DNA of 64,000 bases from Youhaiella tibetensis (lineage in GTDB: Bacteria; Pseudomonadota; Alphaproteobacteria; Rhizobiales; Devosiaceae), in contig NZ_CP041690.1 of NCBI RefSeq assembly GCF_008000755.1, forward strand, positions 806,001 through 870,000. Direction: 5' to 3'. The notes beneath the pieces were generated by a model that was not told where the DNA came from, searched no databases, and saw only the letters and a list, made by a program, of their open reading frames with translations. The first letter of the stretch is position 1. Each line of letters opens with the position of its first letter. The position numbers and the translations under genes are program-made. Shown piece after piece: positions 28,201-37,126 of the stretch.

Positions 28201-28729
28201 CCACCACATGGGTGAGCTGGGCCACCTGCTCGCCGATTTCCTTGACGCTGCCGTTGCTGCTCCGCTGCGTGCGCAACTCGCCTTCGAGCCGTTCGAGTCG
28301 GCCGGAAAGCCCGGTCACCGAGTGCGCCAGCGCCTCGATCTCGCCTGCGCCGCGCGGCGCGGCGATAGGTGCGCCCTGGCGGACCCGGATTTCATTGATC
28401 GCCGATTGCAGGACGTGCTGCGGGTTCTGGCGCGTCTCGCGCCCCTCGAAGCCGTCCCCGTCACGCTCGCTGGAGAAACGATCGACCGCCCGCTGCACCG
28501 AGCGCAGCGCTTCCCGGTGACGGCTGCCGCCGCCCTCGCCCACCTGGTAGCGCAGGTCTCGCACGCGCTCGGCCAGGGCATCGTAGCCCGGCTCGGGCGT
28601 TCTGACGCGGGCATACTGGGTTTCGACCTGGTCGAGGAGTGCCACCAGCTCGCCACGCAACGCCTGCCACTCGCCCGGCTGCGCGTCGCGATGGTCTGAG
28701 AGGTCGGAGGCTGATAGAGCGCGGGCCAT
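25256..28729 (-). CDS. PodJ-like polarity protein: coiled coil, TM, Sel1 repeats, peptidoglycan-binding domain
   Basis: An 1157-aa protein. Residues ~1-480 are heptad-rich coiled coil, a Pro/Ala/Glu-rich linker follows, and one membrane helix lies near 745 (RRPLLLGALLVAVSVLALNL). The periplasmic part has at least four Sel1/TPR-like repeats, for example AAVWYERAAAQGFVPAEYRLGSLYE and ARLWYQRAAEAGNRMSMHNLAAL. It ends in a PG_binding_1 domain (AVLAKLGYDVGTPDGKAGPKT). This is the architecture of PodJ/localisation factors that mark a cell pole in Caulobacter and rhizobial relatives. It stands alone with promoter space on both sides. Confidence 0.88.
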   Translation of the reverse strand: MARALSASDLSDHRDAQPGEWQALRGELVALLDQVETQYARVRTPEPGYDALAERVRDLRYQVGEGGGSRHREALRSVQRAVDRFSSERDGDGFEGRETRQNPQHVLQSAINEIRVRQGAPIAAPRGAGEIEALAHSVTGLSGRLERLEGELRTQRSSNGSVKEIGEQVAQLTHVVELLAGAVGETGQVKRLEAQIADLAQTMAQPQAPDLSAMTKRIDDLAKTVERLADIQIQHFGHEAKDGTARAAAVQNGMTAIEESVRSVYDRIDAIEKTLAMPSAEFERLTEEMASFTEALRGNGSGPDAMVPIIEAINDRIAGLEGKDGVIGGLKADIGALRNKVMEAMEPRFAAIEMQIEALSGRLGEGKSEAGIGHIEAQIRQLVARMDQTSEQLSHLAKLYAQQEDRAEPDFEALAGMVARKTAEAVSGGNAGLDADGLDEIERRVSRLFASAPASEELSGMHDSIRRVDERLDRLEAMLSNRDKPEAPAKPEPKAAIAPAAPAALASLDSDLVVPAMARKPTVRIPGPPERDDMPNNPSEDRPLTDPGFGDDNAVRAALEEKRSPSDAILNRLGAGKPRMDAPGFIDPDSIVRPPKPASSLDNVRESFVEETAAPMPVEAAAAPEPEPMAEPVVSSSRSTFIEAARRAQRQNAAKIEAESNSVIARALARFQGGNAVAGESISLEPEVPAEDAKPSKAELRKAAKAEKAAAKKARKAEADADHMPGLEALQPRQSFLSRNRRPLLLGALLVAVSVLALNLVAQRISAPAQSDQPASASTTPEAQPETPAPQTTGEASPLVLPEANATPTALATLPDNPDIVPTLDATTVSSINPQAAMNFTSPTQVAAIPAALKATTLTEDELAPEPLASPVKVELPPEAIGPIELRQAAADGDARAQFEVAAILTEGRAVPQDLSAAAVWYERAAAQGFVPAEYRLGSLYEAGKGVAKDLEQARLWYQRAAEAGNRMSMHNLAALYAGGQLGKQDFAAASEWFEQAAMRGLTDSQFNLGMLYARGLGVPQNLETSYKWFSLAAASGDADAGKARDDIAKSLDAPTVTRLTGEVHSWKPQAIDLAANFAPIGTWSDKFDAGQAINDQKVVMKVQAVLAKLGYDVGTPDGKAGPKTADAIKAFETATGMSETGTVNPRLLAVLGSQPV

Positions 28730-28964
28730 AGGTTGTTCCCAAGCCTAAAGTTGAGAGCCTCCGCGATGCTGATGCGGAGGTTTGCGCCCTACTCTTGGAA
28801 AAACATAGTAAACAACCGGTTAAGTACCGGTGCATTTGGCAACAGGATGGTAAATTTGCTTAACCCTTCCGTATCCGCCGGTCTCAAAGCGGTGTGAACC
28901 TTGTTTGGCCTGCCTTGATGCGTTAAAGCCCGGTCACTGAGTTCAGCGTAAGGGCGTAAGGCCG

Positions 28965-29633
28965 ATGTCCAACCGCCGCATCATCATCGTGGATGACCAT
29001 CCCCTGTTTCGGGCGGCGTTGCGCCAGACTCTGGCCGGAGAAGGTTCGCAGTATTCCATAGCCGAGGCCGGTGACCTGGAAGGGCTCGCTGCCGCCCTCG
29101 AAGCCGATCGCGACTGCGATCTGGTGCTGCTCGATCTCAACATGCCCGGCGTTCGCGGCTTTTCCGGGCTGCTGCTGCTGCGCGCCCAGTATCCCGATGT
29201 ACCGGTCATGATCGTCTCTGCGGTCGAGGACGCGACCGTCGTGCGCCGCGCCTTCGAGCTGGGGGCGTCCGGTTACCTTCAGAAGTCGGTGGGCCCGGCC
29301 GAGATTCGCGCCGCCATCGAGACGGTCCTCGCCGGCGGCGTTGCCGCGCCTGAGGGGGTCGAGTTGACCCAGTCCGATGACCAGTCGGAGCTGATGCGCC
29401 GCCTCGCCAGCCTCACGCCCCAGCAGGTGCGCGTGCTCATGATGCTGAGCGATGGCCTGATGAACAAGCAGATCGCCTACGAGCTCTCGATTTCCGAGGC
29501 GACCGTCAAGGCGCACGTCTCGGCCATCCTGCAAAAGCTCAATGTCGACAGCCGCACCCAGGCGGTGATCGCCGCCGCCAGGATCGAGGAAGGTCAGTTC
29601 GAGGCGCTGCTGGCCGGACGCGAGTCCGCCTGA
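28965..29633 (+). CDS. NarL/FixJ-family response regulator
   Basis: A 222-aa regulator with an intact receiver: acidic pair DDH near residue 10, phospho-acceptor Asp in LVLLDLNMPGV, Thr/Ser in MIVSAVED and Lys in YLQKSVG. The C-terminal LuxR HTH is LTPQQVRVLMMLSDGLMNKQIAYEL. The convergent hybrid histidine kinase gene is its likely partner; the two genes overlap tail-to-tail by about 40 bases (29594-29633), in the last 13 codons of each. Confidence 0.92.
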   Translation: MSNRRIIIVDDHPLFRAALRQTLAGEGSQYSIAEAGDLEGLAAALEADRDCDLVLLDLNMPGVRGFSGLLLLRAQYPDVPVMIVSAVEDATVVRRAFELGASGYLQKSVGPAEIRAAIETVLAGGVAAPEGVELTQSDDQSELMRRLASLTPQQVRVLMMLSDGLMNKQIAYELSISEATVKAHVSAILQKLNVDSRTQAVIAAARIEEGQFEALLAGRESA

Positions 29634-31255
29634 AGTCCGCGCTGCCCGGCCAGGCTCGAAATGGTGGCGCGCAGCGCCGCCGGCTTGACCGGTTTTGTCA
29701 CCACCGCGATGCCGCGTTCTTCGGCCAGCGTCCGCACCGCCGGGCTGCGGTCGGCCGTCACCAGCGCTGCGGGCAGGTGCCCACCCACATTGTGGCGCAA
29801 CCATTCGATGGCATCCAGGCCCGAGGTCTGGTCGAGGTGATAGTCCATCAGCACCAGGTCAGGCATCCAGCCCACCAACAGGTTGTCGCGCGGAATGTCC
29901 TTGAGCGATCGCGCCGTGCGGACGTCGCACCCCCAGCCGCGCAGCAATCCCTCCATCGCATCGAGGATGGCCCGTTCGTTGTCCACGCACAGCACGCGCA
30001 GGTTCATGGTGCCGCCTGAAGCGGAAGCCGTCTTGCGCTCGCCATCCACCACCGCGCGCACGATGCGGCTCTGCGGCAGGTAGAGCGAGAAGCGCGATCC
30101 CTTGCCCTCGGTGCTGTCCAGTTCGAGTGAAACGCCGAGCGTCGCCACGAGGCGCTGCACGATCGAAAGGCCGAGACCCAGCCCCTGCGCCATGCGCGCA
30201 CCCTGTTCCAGCCGTGAAAACTCGGCGAACACCAGCGCGTGCTGGTCCTTGTTGAACCCGATCCCGGTATCGATGATGTCCAGGCGCACCCGCGCGCCGC
30301 GCCGCCGGCAACCGACCAGCACCTTGCCGCCTGGCCTGGTGTATTTGATGGCGTTCGATACTAGGTTCTGGATGATGCGGGCCACCAGTTGCCGGTCCGA
30401 AATCACCGCCAGTGACGTTCCCACGATCTTGAGTTCGATCTCCCGCTCCTGCGCGAGGGGCTGGAACTCTACCTCGATCTTGCGCATGAGGTCGCGCATC
30501 TGGAACGGCGCCGGAACCGGTTTCACCGCGCCACTATCGATCCGTGAGATGTCGAGCAGGGCCGACATGATCTCCTCGACCGCGTTGAGCGAGGCTTCGA
30601 TCGAATGGGCCAGCGATGCCATTTCGCCCTCGCCCGCCCGCTCGATAAGGGTTGCCGTATAGAGACGGGCGGCGTTGAGCGGCTGGAGCAGGTCGTGGCT
30701 GGCCGCAGCCAGGAACCGGGTCTTGTCCAGGTTCGCTGCGTCCGCCTTGGCACGCGCGATCTCGAGCTCGGAATTGACCTGCGTCAGTGCCGCCGTGCGT
30801 TCCTCCACGCGCCCTTCGAGCGAGAGGTTCATCCTCTCCAGTTCGCGTTCGGCCCTGACCCTGGCGGTCACGTCGAAGAAGCTGATGACCAGTCCGCCAT
30901 CGGGAAGGCGGCTGGCGTGGAATTCGAGCGTCCCGCCCTCCTGGCCGGCCCGCTGGCTGATGCTCGTTTCGTTGCTGGTCAACTCGCTCAGGCGCAGCGC
31001 CGCCAGCCGCGTCGGCTCGCCCGGGCCAAGATCGCCCCGGCGCGCCAGGAACAGCGCAATCGTATAAAGCGGCACGCCACGCGCCACCAGGTGCTCGGGC
31101 AGGTCGAGCAGGGTGCGGTATTGGGGATTGGATGTGACGAGCGAGAGGTCGCGGTCAAACACCGCCAACCCTGTCGGTATGTAGCCGATGGCCAGCTTGA
31201 GGCTGGCTTCGGCATCGATCGTGGTCTCGCTCATGACTTGGGTAGTTGCTCTCAT
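29594..31255 (-). CDS. Hybrid sensor histidine kinase with PAS and receiver domains
   Basis: A 553-aa cytoplasmic sensor with no membrane helix. A PAS-like domain (~15-130) and a coiled coil precede HisKA with AASHDLLQPLNAARL (His box), then HATPase with NLVSNAIKYT (N box), DTGIGF (G1) and GLGLGLSIVQRL (G2). A C-terminal receiver has the acceptor Asp in LVLMDYHLD and Lys in VVTKPVKP. This is the NahK/RpfC-like class of soluble hybrid kinases. Start at ATG 31255 (MRATTQVMSE) is chosen for GGGCGG five bases upstream; MSETT at 31234 is an alternative. It overlaps the response regulator gene tail-to-tail. Confidence 0.9.
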   Translation of the reverse strand: MRATTQVMSETTIDAEASLKLAIGYIPTGLAVFDRDLSLVTSNPQYRTLLDLPEHLVARGVPLYTIALFLARRGDLGPGEPTRLAALRLSELTSNETSISQRAGQEGGTLEFHASRLPDGGLVISFFDVTARVRAERELERMNLSLEGRVEERTAALTQVNSELEIARAKADAANLDKTRFLAAASHDLLQPLNAARLYTATLIERAGEGEMASLAHSIEASLNAVEEIMSALLDISRIDSGAVKPVPAPFQMRDLMRKIEVEFQPLAQEREIELKIVGTSLAVISDRQLVARIIQNLVSNAIKYTRPGGKVLVGCRRRGARVRLDIIDTGIGFNKDQHALVFAEFSRLEQGARMAQGLGLGLSIVQRLVATLGVSLELDSTEGKGSRFSLYLPQSRIVRAVVDGERKTASASGGTMNLRVLCVDNERAILDAMEGLLRGWGCDVRTARSLKDIPRDNLLVGWMPDLVLMDYHLDQTSGLDAIEWLRHNVGGHLPAALVTADRSPAVRTLAEERGIAVVTKPVKPAALRATISSLAGQRGLQADSRPASSASN

Positions 31256-31449
31256 CTGACCGCCCAGTATCGGTCCGGCACTCGGGCGGGGCAAGTTCGC
31301 CGAAAGTCCAACACCACTTTGCCGCACGCACCATCGGACGTTGCAAAGTCCATAAAAGTGCGTGAATCTCAGTGGCATGTTGCGCGTTGGCGCATACAGC
31401 TCCGGACTAGGGTCGGTCCGTTTCCTGCAGCGAACACTTGCGAGGCACC

Positions 31450-32013
31450 ATGTTCAAGGAATTTCGGGATTTCGCCATCAAGGGCAATGCCATCGATCTC
31501 GCCATCGGCGTGATCATCGGCGCCGCTTTTGGCGCCATCGTCTCCTCGATCGTCGATGACATTTTCATGCCGATCATCGGCCTGATCCTGAACGGCGTCG
31601 ATTTCTCCAATCTGTTCATCGTTCTGAACAACCCCAACAACGTGCCTGTGCCCTCGCTGGCCGCAGCCCGGGCCACCGGCGTCGCCACGCTCAACATCGG
31701 CCTGTTCATTAACGCGGTGGTCAAGTTCGTCATCATCGCCTTCGTGCTGTTCCTGGTCGTGAAGGGCATCAACTCGCTCAAGCGCGAAGAGAAGAAGGAA
31801 GAGGCGGCTGCGCCCGCCGCCCCGAGCAAGGAAGAGCTGCTGCTTACCGAGATCCGCGATGCCATCAAGGAGCAGGGTACGCCTCGTACCGCTGCCCTGG
31901 CCGCCCCGCGAGCCGCCTCCACGTCCACCCCCGCAGCAGCGCCAAAGGCCGCAGCCGCCAAGCCGGCTGCCAGGAAGCCAGCAGCCAGGAAGCCGGCCAA
32001 GCCGACCGAATAG
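31450..32013 (+). CDS. mscL: Large-conductance mechanosensitive channel
   Basis: A 187-aa inner-membrane channel. The N-terminal amphipathic helix and TM1 are [21 protein letters not shown], followed by the pore-lining Gly/Ala-rich stretch, a periplasmic loop and TM2 ([18 protein letters not shown]). The cytoplasmic helix [15 protein letters not shown] is present. The last ~45 residues are an Ala/Pro/Lys-rich extension (repeats like KPAARKPA) beyond the usual ~140-aa core. MscL opens under membrane tension to relieve hypo-osmotic shock. Start MFKEF at 31450 matches the family; upstream codons are not conserved. Confidence 0.96.
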   Translation: MFKEFRDFAIKGNAIDLAIGVIIGAAFGAIVSSIVDDIFMPIIGLILNGVDFSNLFIVLNNPNNVPVPSLAAARATGVATLNIGLFINAVVKFVIIAFVLFLVVKGINSLKREEKKEEAAAPAAPSKEELLLTEIRDAIKEQGTPRTAALAAPRAASTSTPAAAPKAAAAKPAARKPAARKPAKPTE

Positions 32014-32037
32014 CCGCCCCGCAGCGGATTAAGTTGA

Positions 32038-32067
32038 ATGGGTGCCCGCCGGGGCGCCCATTTTTTT
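32038..32067 (+). terminator. Rho-independent terminator after mscL
   Basis: ATGGGTGCCC (32038-32047) pairs with GGGCGCCCAT (32052-32061) with one G-T pair and a four-base loop, followed by seven or more T. It lies 25 bases after the mscL stop. Confidence 0.9.
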
Positions 32068-32295
32068 CGCCGGGCCCTAGGAATATTGTCCGTCGAACTA
32101 CGTATAGCCAGCCAATCGTTCGCGTGATAGGTATTTTATCCTAGGTGTTCGGGCGAGCTTACGCAGCCAACTACCTAGCGCAAGCTACGAGAGCGATTCA
32201 CCTGAGGCTTTGTGGCGAGCGGGCTACTATTGGGTCGAGTGCTGCCTTGCTGACACGCCGTGTCGAGCCGTTCCTTTTGCCATTGGGAGGGCAAT

Positions 32296-32931
32296 GTGAG
32301 CGACGAAGTTTATTATCATTCATTTTTGAACCGGGACCGTCTCGTCCACATTCTCGATTCCGATCCATCCACCTGCGAGGCTCTGAGCATTCTCTTTCGC
32401 CTCGAAGGCTTCCAGACGGCGTTCTCGCTGGATACTTCTACTTTCTTCACCGGCATCGAGCGGCGGCGACCCGACGTAGTGGTTCTCAACCTGCGGGTAG
32501 GGGCCGACGACGGGCTCCAACTGCTCAAGCGCATCAAGTCCCTGCGCACCGGCGTGCCGGTCTTCATGCTGGCCGAGGAGAACCAGGTCGATCAGGCGGT
32601 GCGGGCCATGAAGGCCGGTGCCTCCGATGTCATCACCATGCCCATCGATACGGAGCGCTTCATCCGCTCGGTCCGTGACGTGCTGCGCCGCGACGTGCAC
32701 CTGGGAGCGGCAACGGGTGGCTATCGTCCGGTCGAGGTGCGTGGATTCTCCCAGCTCACCCCGCGCGAGCGCGAAGTGCTCCAACTCATCACCAACGGTC
32801 AGTCCAACAAGGAGGCAGGGCGCGAACTGGGCATTTCGCCCCGCACCATCGAGGTGCATCGCGCCCGGGTGATGGAAAAGTTAGGCGCCCGCAATACAGC
32901 CGACCTTTTGCGGATCGTTCTGACGAGTTGA
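32296..32931 (+). CDS. FixJ-like regulator with a pseudo-receiver domain
   Basis: A 211-aa protein with a receiver-like N-domain and a LuxR-type HTH (LTPREREVLQLITNGQSNKEAGRELG). Key phosphorylation residues are changed: the acceptor Asp position in VVVLNLRVG is Asn65, and the Lys usually preceding Pro in the fifth strand is Met114 (ITMPID). It is therefore unlikely to be controlled by normal phosphotransfer and may be constitutive or ligand-gated. GTG start at 32296 has GGGAGG five bases upstream. It faces hemA across a strong shared terminator. No cognate kinase is adjacent. Confidence 0.85.
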   Translation: MSDEVYYHSFLNRDRLVHILDSDPSTCEALSILFRLEGFQTAFSLDTSTFFTGIERRRPDVVVLNLRVGADDGLQLLKRIKSLRTGVPVFMLAEENQVDQAVRAMKAGASDVITMPIDTERFIRSVRDVLRRDVHLGAATGGYRPVEVRGFSQLTPREREVLQLITNGQSNKEAGRELGISPRTIEVHRARVMEKLGARNTADLLRIVLTS

Positions 32932-32953
32932 CGGCCCCTTCGCCCCAAAAAAC

Positions 32954-32979
32954 AAAGGGCGCCTCGCGGGCGCCCTTTT
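32954..32979. terminator. Bidirectional terminator between the FixJ-like gene and hemA
   Basis: AAAGGGCGCC and GGGCGCCCTTTT form a hairpin with A-rich and T-rich flanks on both strands. It sits between two convergent genes (stops at 32931 and 32984). Confidence 0.9.
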
Positions 32980-32983
32980 CGTT

Positions 32984-34264
32984 TCAGCCGCCGGTGGTCG
33001 GCAGCGTCAGGTCGCCCGAGGTGAGCTTGCTGGCGGTCAGTGCCGCCGGAGCGCGTTCGCGCGGCAGCTCGAGCTGGGCCCACACGCTTACCAGCGCATG
33101 CCGCAACTCGATGATCATCTCGTCCGTGTGCATCGGGGTCGGTGTAATGCGTAGCCGCTCGGTGCCCTTGGGAACCGTCGGGTAGTTGATCGGCTGGATG
33201 TAGATGTTGTGCTTTTCCAGCAGCAGGTCGCTTGCCGCCTTGCACAGACGCGCATCGCCCACGATCAGCGGCACGATATGCGTGTCGGTCGACATCACCG
33301 GAAGGCCGGCCTCGCTGAGGATTTCCTTGGTGAGCTGGACCTGCCGCATGTGGCCGGCGCGCTCCTCCTGGGAGGTCTTGAGGTGCTCGATCGAAGCCCG
33401 GGCCGCCGCACACAGCGCCGGGGGCAGGGCGGTGGTGAAGATGAACTCGGGCGCATAGGAGCGCACGGCATCCACGATCGACTTGTTGGCCGCGATATAG
33501 CCGCCCATCACGCCAAAACCCTTGGCAAGCGTGCCCTCGATGATATCGATCCGGTGGGCCAGCGCATCGCGATCGGTGATGCCGCCACCGCGTTCACCGT
33601 AAAGGCCCACGGCGTGGACTTCATCGATATAGGTGAGAGCGCCGAATTCCTCGGCAAGGTCGGCGATCTGCTCGATCGGGGCCACATCGCCATCCATCGA
33701 ATAGACGGATTCGAACGCGATGAGCTTGGGGCGCTTGCGATCCACAGCCGAGAGCAGTTCGCGCAGGTGCGCGATGTCGTTGTGCCGGAAGATCTTCTTT
33801 TCCATGCCCGACTGGCGCACGCCCTGGATCATCGAGGCGTGGTTGAGCTGGTCCGAGAAGATGATGCAATCGGGCATCAGGCGCGCGATCGTGGAGATCG
33901 CCGCTTCGTTGGAAACGAAGCCGGAGGTGAAGACCAGCGCCGATTCCTTGCGGTGCAGGTCGGCGAGCGAACGCTCCAGCTCGACCAGCGGGCGGTTGGT
34001 GCCCGAGATGTTGCGGGTGCCGCCCGCGCCGGCGCCGAGCTTGCCCGCGGTTTCCTGCATGGCGCCCACCACCTTGTCGTGCTGGCCCATGCCCAGATAG
34101 TCGTTCGAGCACCAGATCGTTATTTCGCGAGCATTGTCGGAATCGTCCCGGTAGACGGCCCGGGGAAACTTGCCGGCGATGCGCTCGAGGTCGGCAAACA
34201 CACGATAGCGCTTCTCTTGCCGCAAGGCGTCGAGCGCATCCTCGAAAATGCCGCGATAATCCAT
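32984..34264 (-). CDS. hemA: 5-aminolevulinate synthase
   Basis: A 426-aa PLP enzyme that condenses glycine with succinyl-CoA to 5-aminolevulinate, the first step of haem synthesis by the C4 (Shemin) pathway of Alphaproteobacteria. Motifs: [44 protein letters not shown], and the PLP-Lys segment [13 protein letters not shown] 30-residue C-terminal tail after the core is poorly conserved. Start at 34264 ([10 protein letters not shown]) agrees with homologs; the longer frame to 34357 does not. No haem-regulatory motif is obvious. Confidence 0.96.
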   Translation of the reverse strand: MDYRGIFEDALDALRQEKRYRVFADLERIAGKFPRAVYRDDSDNAREITIWCSNDYLGMGQHDKVVGAMQETAGKLGAGAGGTRNISGTNRPLVELERSLADLHRKESALVFTSGFVSNEAAISTIARLMPDCIIFSDQLNHASMIQGVRQSGMEKKIFRHNDIAHLRELLSAVDRKRPKLIAFESVYSMDGDVAPIEQIADLAEEFGALTYIDEVHAVGLYGERGGGITDRDALAHRIDIIEGTLAKGFGVMGGYIAANKSIVDAVRSYAPEFIFTTALPPALCAAARASIEHLKTSQEERAGHMRQVQLTKEILSEAGLPVMSTDTHIVPLIVGDARLCKAASDLLLEKHNIYIQPINYPTVPKGTERLRITPTPMHTDEMIIELRHALVSVWAQLELPRERAPAALTASKLTSGDLTLPTTGG

Positions 34265-34560
34265 GATTTCAACCTTCAGTCTGCCCAATGAGGAGCCGGA
34301 GGAGCCGGCTGCATTTGGTCGCCGGCGACCATAGTCCTGGCCGTCGGGCGTACACATGGGTCAATTCGCCGCGCAGGGCGGGGCGGCGTGGACCCGGCTA
34401 GATTAGAACCATGATAAAGCGCGTCGCCTCGAATTCCAATCGCCACGCAGATTTTTTGCGTTCACTGCGACAATCCGTGCGTCGCTAACCGACTGTGACG
34501 AACCGATAATTAACCATCGCACGTCCATGGATTACCTGCGTCATTTCCAGGAGGATTTCC
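34265..34560. other. Divergent intergenic region hemA / chemoreceptor
   Basis: About 300 bases with no gene. It must hold the hemA promoter (reading left) and that of the globin chemoreceptor (reading right, with GGAGGA before ATG 34561). AT-richer sequence at about 34410-34515 is the likely promoter zone; no clear operator seen. Confidence 0.4.
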
Positions 34561-36045
34561 ATGACGAGCGCCAAACCCGCCAAGAGCCTTGAACAACGTT
34601 TGAATTTTGTGGGGTTTGACGCAGCCGCCTCCACCCGCATGCAGGCCCTGGCGCCCGATGTGCTCAAGCATCTGGGCCCCGCGCTCGACCGCTTCTACGG
34701 AAAGGTGCGCCAGACCGCCGAAGTGGCCAGGTTCTTCGGCAATGACGAGCACATGGCCAAGGCGCAGGCCGCTCAATCCAACCACTGGCAGTCCATTGCC
34801 GTCGGTCGCTTTGACGACGCCTATGCCGCCGCCAGCCATGCCATCGGCAATCGCCACGCCCGCATCGGTCTCGAGCCGAGCTGGTACGTCGGCGGCTACG
34901 CCCTCATCGTGGAGACGGTCGTCAAGGGCGTCATGCACGACTGGATGGAGCGCCAGGCCCAGACCGCGCGCAAGCGCAAGCCGGCCGAACTCATCGGCGA
35001 AGCCGATGCCATGGGCGCCCATATCGCCGATCTCATCAAGGCGGTGATGATCGACGTCGATATCGCCGTCACCACCTATTTCGAAAAGCTCCGCTCCGAT
35101 GCCGAGGAAAAGGAACGCCAGGCCGCACAGCGCCAGCAGCGCGTCATCGACGCGATGGGCGCCGCTCTCGCCCGCCTCGCCCAGGGCGACGTTTCCGTGC
35201 GCATCGATGACGAGTTCGATGGCGCGCTGAACCGCCTCAAGGCCGACTTCAACTTTGCCGTCGAGAGCATCGACCGGACCATCTCGGCAATTGGCTCGGC
35301 CACCGATCTCATCGGCTCCAATGCCGGCGCCGTGGCCGAGGCCGCCCAGGATATTTCCGACCGCATGACGCGCCAGGCCGCCGCCATCGAGCAATCGGTG
35401 GCAGCCCTTGATGGTGTCACCGCTTCGATCAACAAGACCGCCGAAGGTACCAACGCCGCCAGCGGCGTTGCCGCAGAGGCCGACCGTGCCGCCGTTCAGG
35501 GCGGCAGCGTCGTCCAGGGTGCCGTCGAAGCCATGGGGGAGATCGAACAGTCCTCCACCAAAATTTCGCGCATCATCTCGGTCATTGACGAAATCGCTTT
35601 CCAGACGAACCTGCTGGCCCTTAACGCGGCCGTCGAGGCGGCGCGCGCCGGCCAGGCCGGCAAGGGCTTTGCCGTGGTCGCCACCGAAGTGCGCGCCCTG
35701 GCCCAGCGCAGCGCTCAGGCAGCCAAGGATGTCGGCATGCTCATCAAGGAATCGGAGACCTCCGTGGAAGGCGGCGTGTCCCTGGTCAACCGCACGGGCG
35801 ATGCCTTCAACGCCATCGTCGGGCAGGTCGCCGAAATCTCCCGGCAGGTCGGCAATGTCGCCGAGGCAGCCACCCAGCAGGCCAGCGCCATCAACCAGAT
35901 CAACGCGGCCATCATCGATATGGAACGCCTGACCGAGGAGAATGCCGGCTTCGTCGATCGTTCGAGCGAGGCCAGCCGCAACCTCGCCAACCAGGTCGAC
36001 GAACTCGTCCAGCGCGTCAGCCGTTTCCGCACGTCCGCGGCCTAA
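34561..36045 (+). CDS. Globin-coupled (HemAT-like) methyl-accepting chemotaxis protein
   Basis: A 494-aa soluble chemoreceptor without membrane helices. The N-terminal ~170 residues are a sensor globin (protoglobin): the proximal His lies in [20 protein letters not shown], which is the HemAT signature. A HAMP-like linker ([21 protein letters not shown]) leads to a methyl-accepting signalling domain with the conserved hairpin [20 protein letters not shown]. It should bind O2 or another gas through haem and report to CheA/CheW for aerotaxis. The gene diverges from hemA, which makes the haem precursor. Confidence 0.92.
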   Translation: MTSAKPAKSLEQRLNFVGFDAAASTRMQALAPDVLKHLGPALDRFYGKVRQTAEVARFFGNDEHMAKAQAAQSNHWQSIAVGRFDDAYAAASHAIGNRHARIGLEPSWYVGGYALIVETVVKGVMHDWMERQAQTARKRKPAELIGEADAMGAHIADLIKAVMIDVDIAVTTYFEKLRSDAEEKERQAAQRQQRVIDAMGAALARLAQGDVSVRIDDEFDGALNRLKADFNFAVESIDRTISAIGSATDLIGSNAGAVAEAAQDISDRMTRQAAAIEQSVAALDGVTASINKTAEGTNAASGVAAEADRAAVQGGSVVQGAVEAMGEIEQSSTKISRIISVIDEIAFQTNLLALNAAVEAARAGQAGKGFAVVATEVRALAQRSAQAAKDVGMLIKESETSVEGGVSLVNRTGDAFNAIVGQVAEISRQVGNVAEAATQQASAINQINAAIIDMERLTEENAGFVDRSSEASRNLANQVDELVQRVSRFRTSAA

Positions 36046-36115
36046 GCCGACAAACGTCGGCATCGGGGCGGTACCGCCCCGACGAACCTGGTCTGTCCCC
36101 TACGAGTGGCGGACC

Positions 36116-36985
36116 TCACTCTCCTTCGGCTTCGTCCGCCCCACGACGCGGCAGCAGCGTCGCGCCGGCTGCCCGGTAAGCAGTGGGGCTCAGGCCGTAG
36201 TGACGCCGGAACGCCTTGGCGAAATAGTTCGCATCCGGAAACCCGCAGGCCCTGGCGATCGCCCCAACGGCGCCGTCGGTGGCCAGCAACAGGCGGGAGG
36301 CGCGCTCCATGCGCTGCTCGAAGACGAAATCGGAAGGCGGCATTCCCACGGCCTTGGTGAACTGGCGCACGAAATGGGCCCGGCTGACCTGGGCGGCCCG
36401 CGCCATCCTGTCGACATTGACCGGCTCGGCCAGGTGCGCATCGATATAGTGCCGGGCTCGCTGCACCGCCTGGGGCGTGGTGGTTTCCTCCCCGGTTTGT
36501 GCTCCGAACACCCCGTCCTGAAGGGCCATCACAGCGCCATAGGCCGTCGCCGAGGCTTCTCCCGGTAGCATTTTCTCACCCCTGACCAGCGCGAGACAGG
36601 CCTCGGCGAGCCTGTCGATCGCCGCCGTGGGCAGATGCAGCACCGGCCCCGCCGAGTCGATGACCGCCCGTGCCACCCGCAGCGCTTCGCGGCCGTTGAG
36701 CACCAGCCAGAAGTATTCCCAGCTATCCCCGCGCGCCAGCCAGTAGCGGTTGGCATGGGGAAATGTCAGCACCATCGTTTCTCCGGGGGACAGGACGGAA
36801 TGGGAGCCGGCATAATCGAGTTGCCCGCGCCCTGCGATCGTATGCTGGATGACCATGAACGGGTCCGGCCCGCGCTTGAGCCCGTCCCAGGAGTAGGCCT
36901 CGTTCTCGCGCTGCTCCAGACCCGCTCCGCCGGGCATGCAATGGAGGCTCACCGGCCCCTTGGGCAATGTGAAGCTCCTGACCAT
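36116..36985 (-). CDS. AraC-family transcriptional regulator
   Basis: A 289-aa regulator. A cupin-type ligand domain (~35-130, with HTIAGRGQLDYAG and SPGETMVLTFPHANRYW) precedes two AraC HTH motifs (VDRMARAAQVSRAHFVRQF and IARACGFPDANYFAKAF). It diverges from the GH4 alpha-galactosidase gene and probably controls it in response to a galactoside. Start is uncertain: ATG 36985 (MVRSFTLPKG) is used; a GTG at 37015 with GGCGGG upstream is possible. Frames extending to 37114 would overlap the alpha-galactosidase promoter. Confidence 0.82.
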   Translation of the reverse strand: MVRSFTLPKGPVSLHCMPGGAGLEQRENEAYSWDGLKRGPDPFMVIQHTIAGRGQLDYAGSHSVLSPGETMVLTFPHANRYWLARGDSWEYFWLVLNGREALRVARAVIDSAGPVLHLPTAAIDRLAEACLALVRGEKMLPGEASATAYGAVMALQDGVFGAQTGEETTTPQAVQRARHYIDAHLAEPVNVDRMARAAQVSRAHFVRQFTKAVGMPPSDFVFEQRMERASRLLLATDGAVGAIARACGFPDANYFAKAFRRHYGLSPTAYRAAGATLLPRRGADEAEGE

Positions 36986-37126
36986 ATGGCCGTGTTCGAT
37001 CAGATCCGTGAGCACAGAATTACCCGCCTTCGCACGAACTTTCTCTACACGGGGCAGGATCGCAAGGCTAGAAATTCCGGCAAGAAATACTGGCGCGACC
37101 ACCTGCGCCACCAAGAGGAGAACAGC

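Noticed and set aside
25418-28699. A 1093-codon open frame on the + strand, antisense to the PodJ-like gene
   Set aside because: Arg/His/Gly-rich product without motifs. It is a GC-driven shadow of the real minus-strand gene, which has clear domains.
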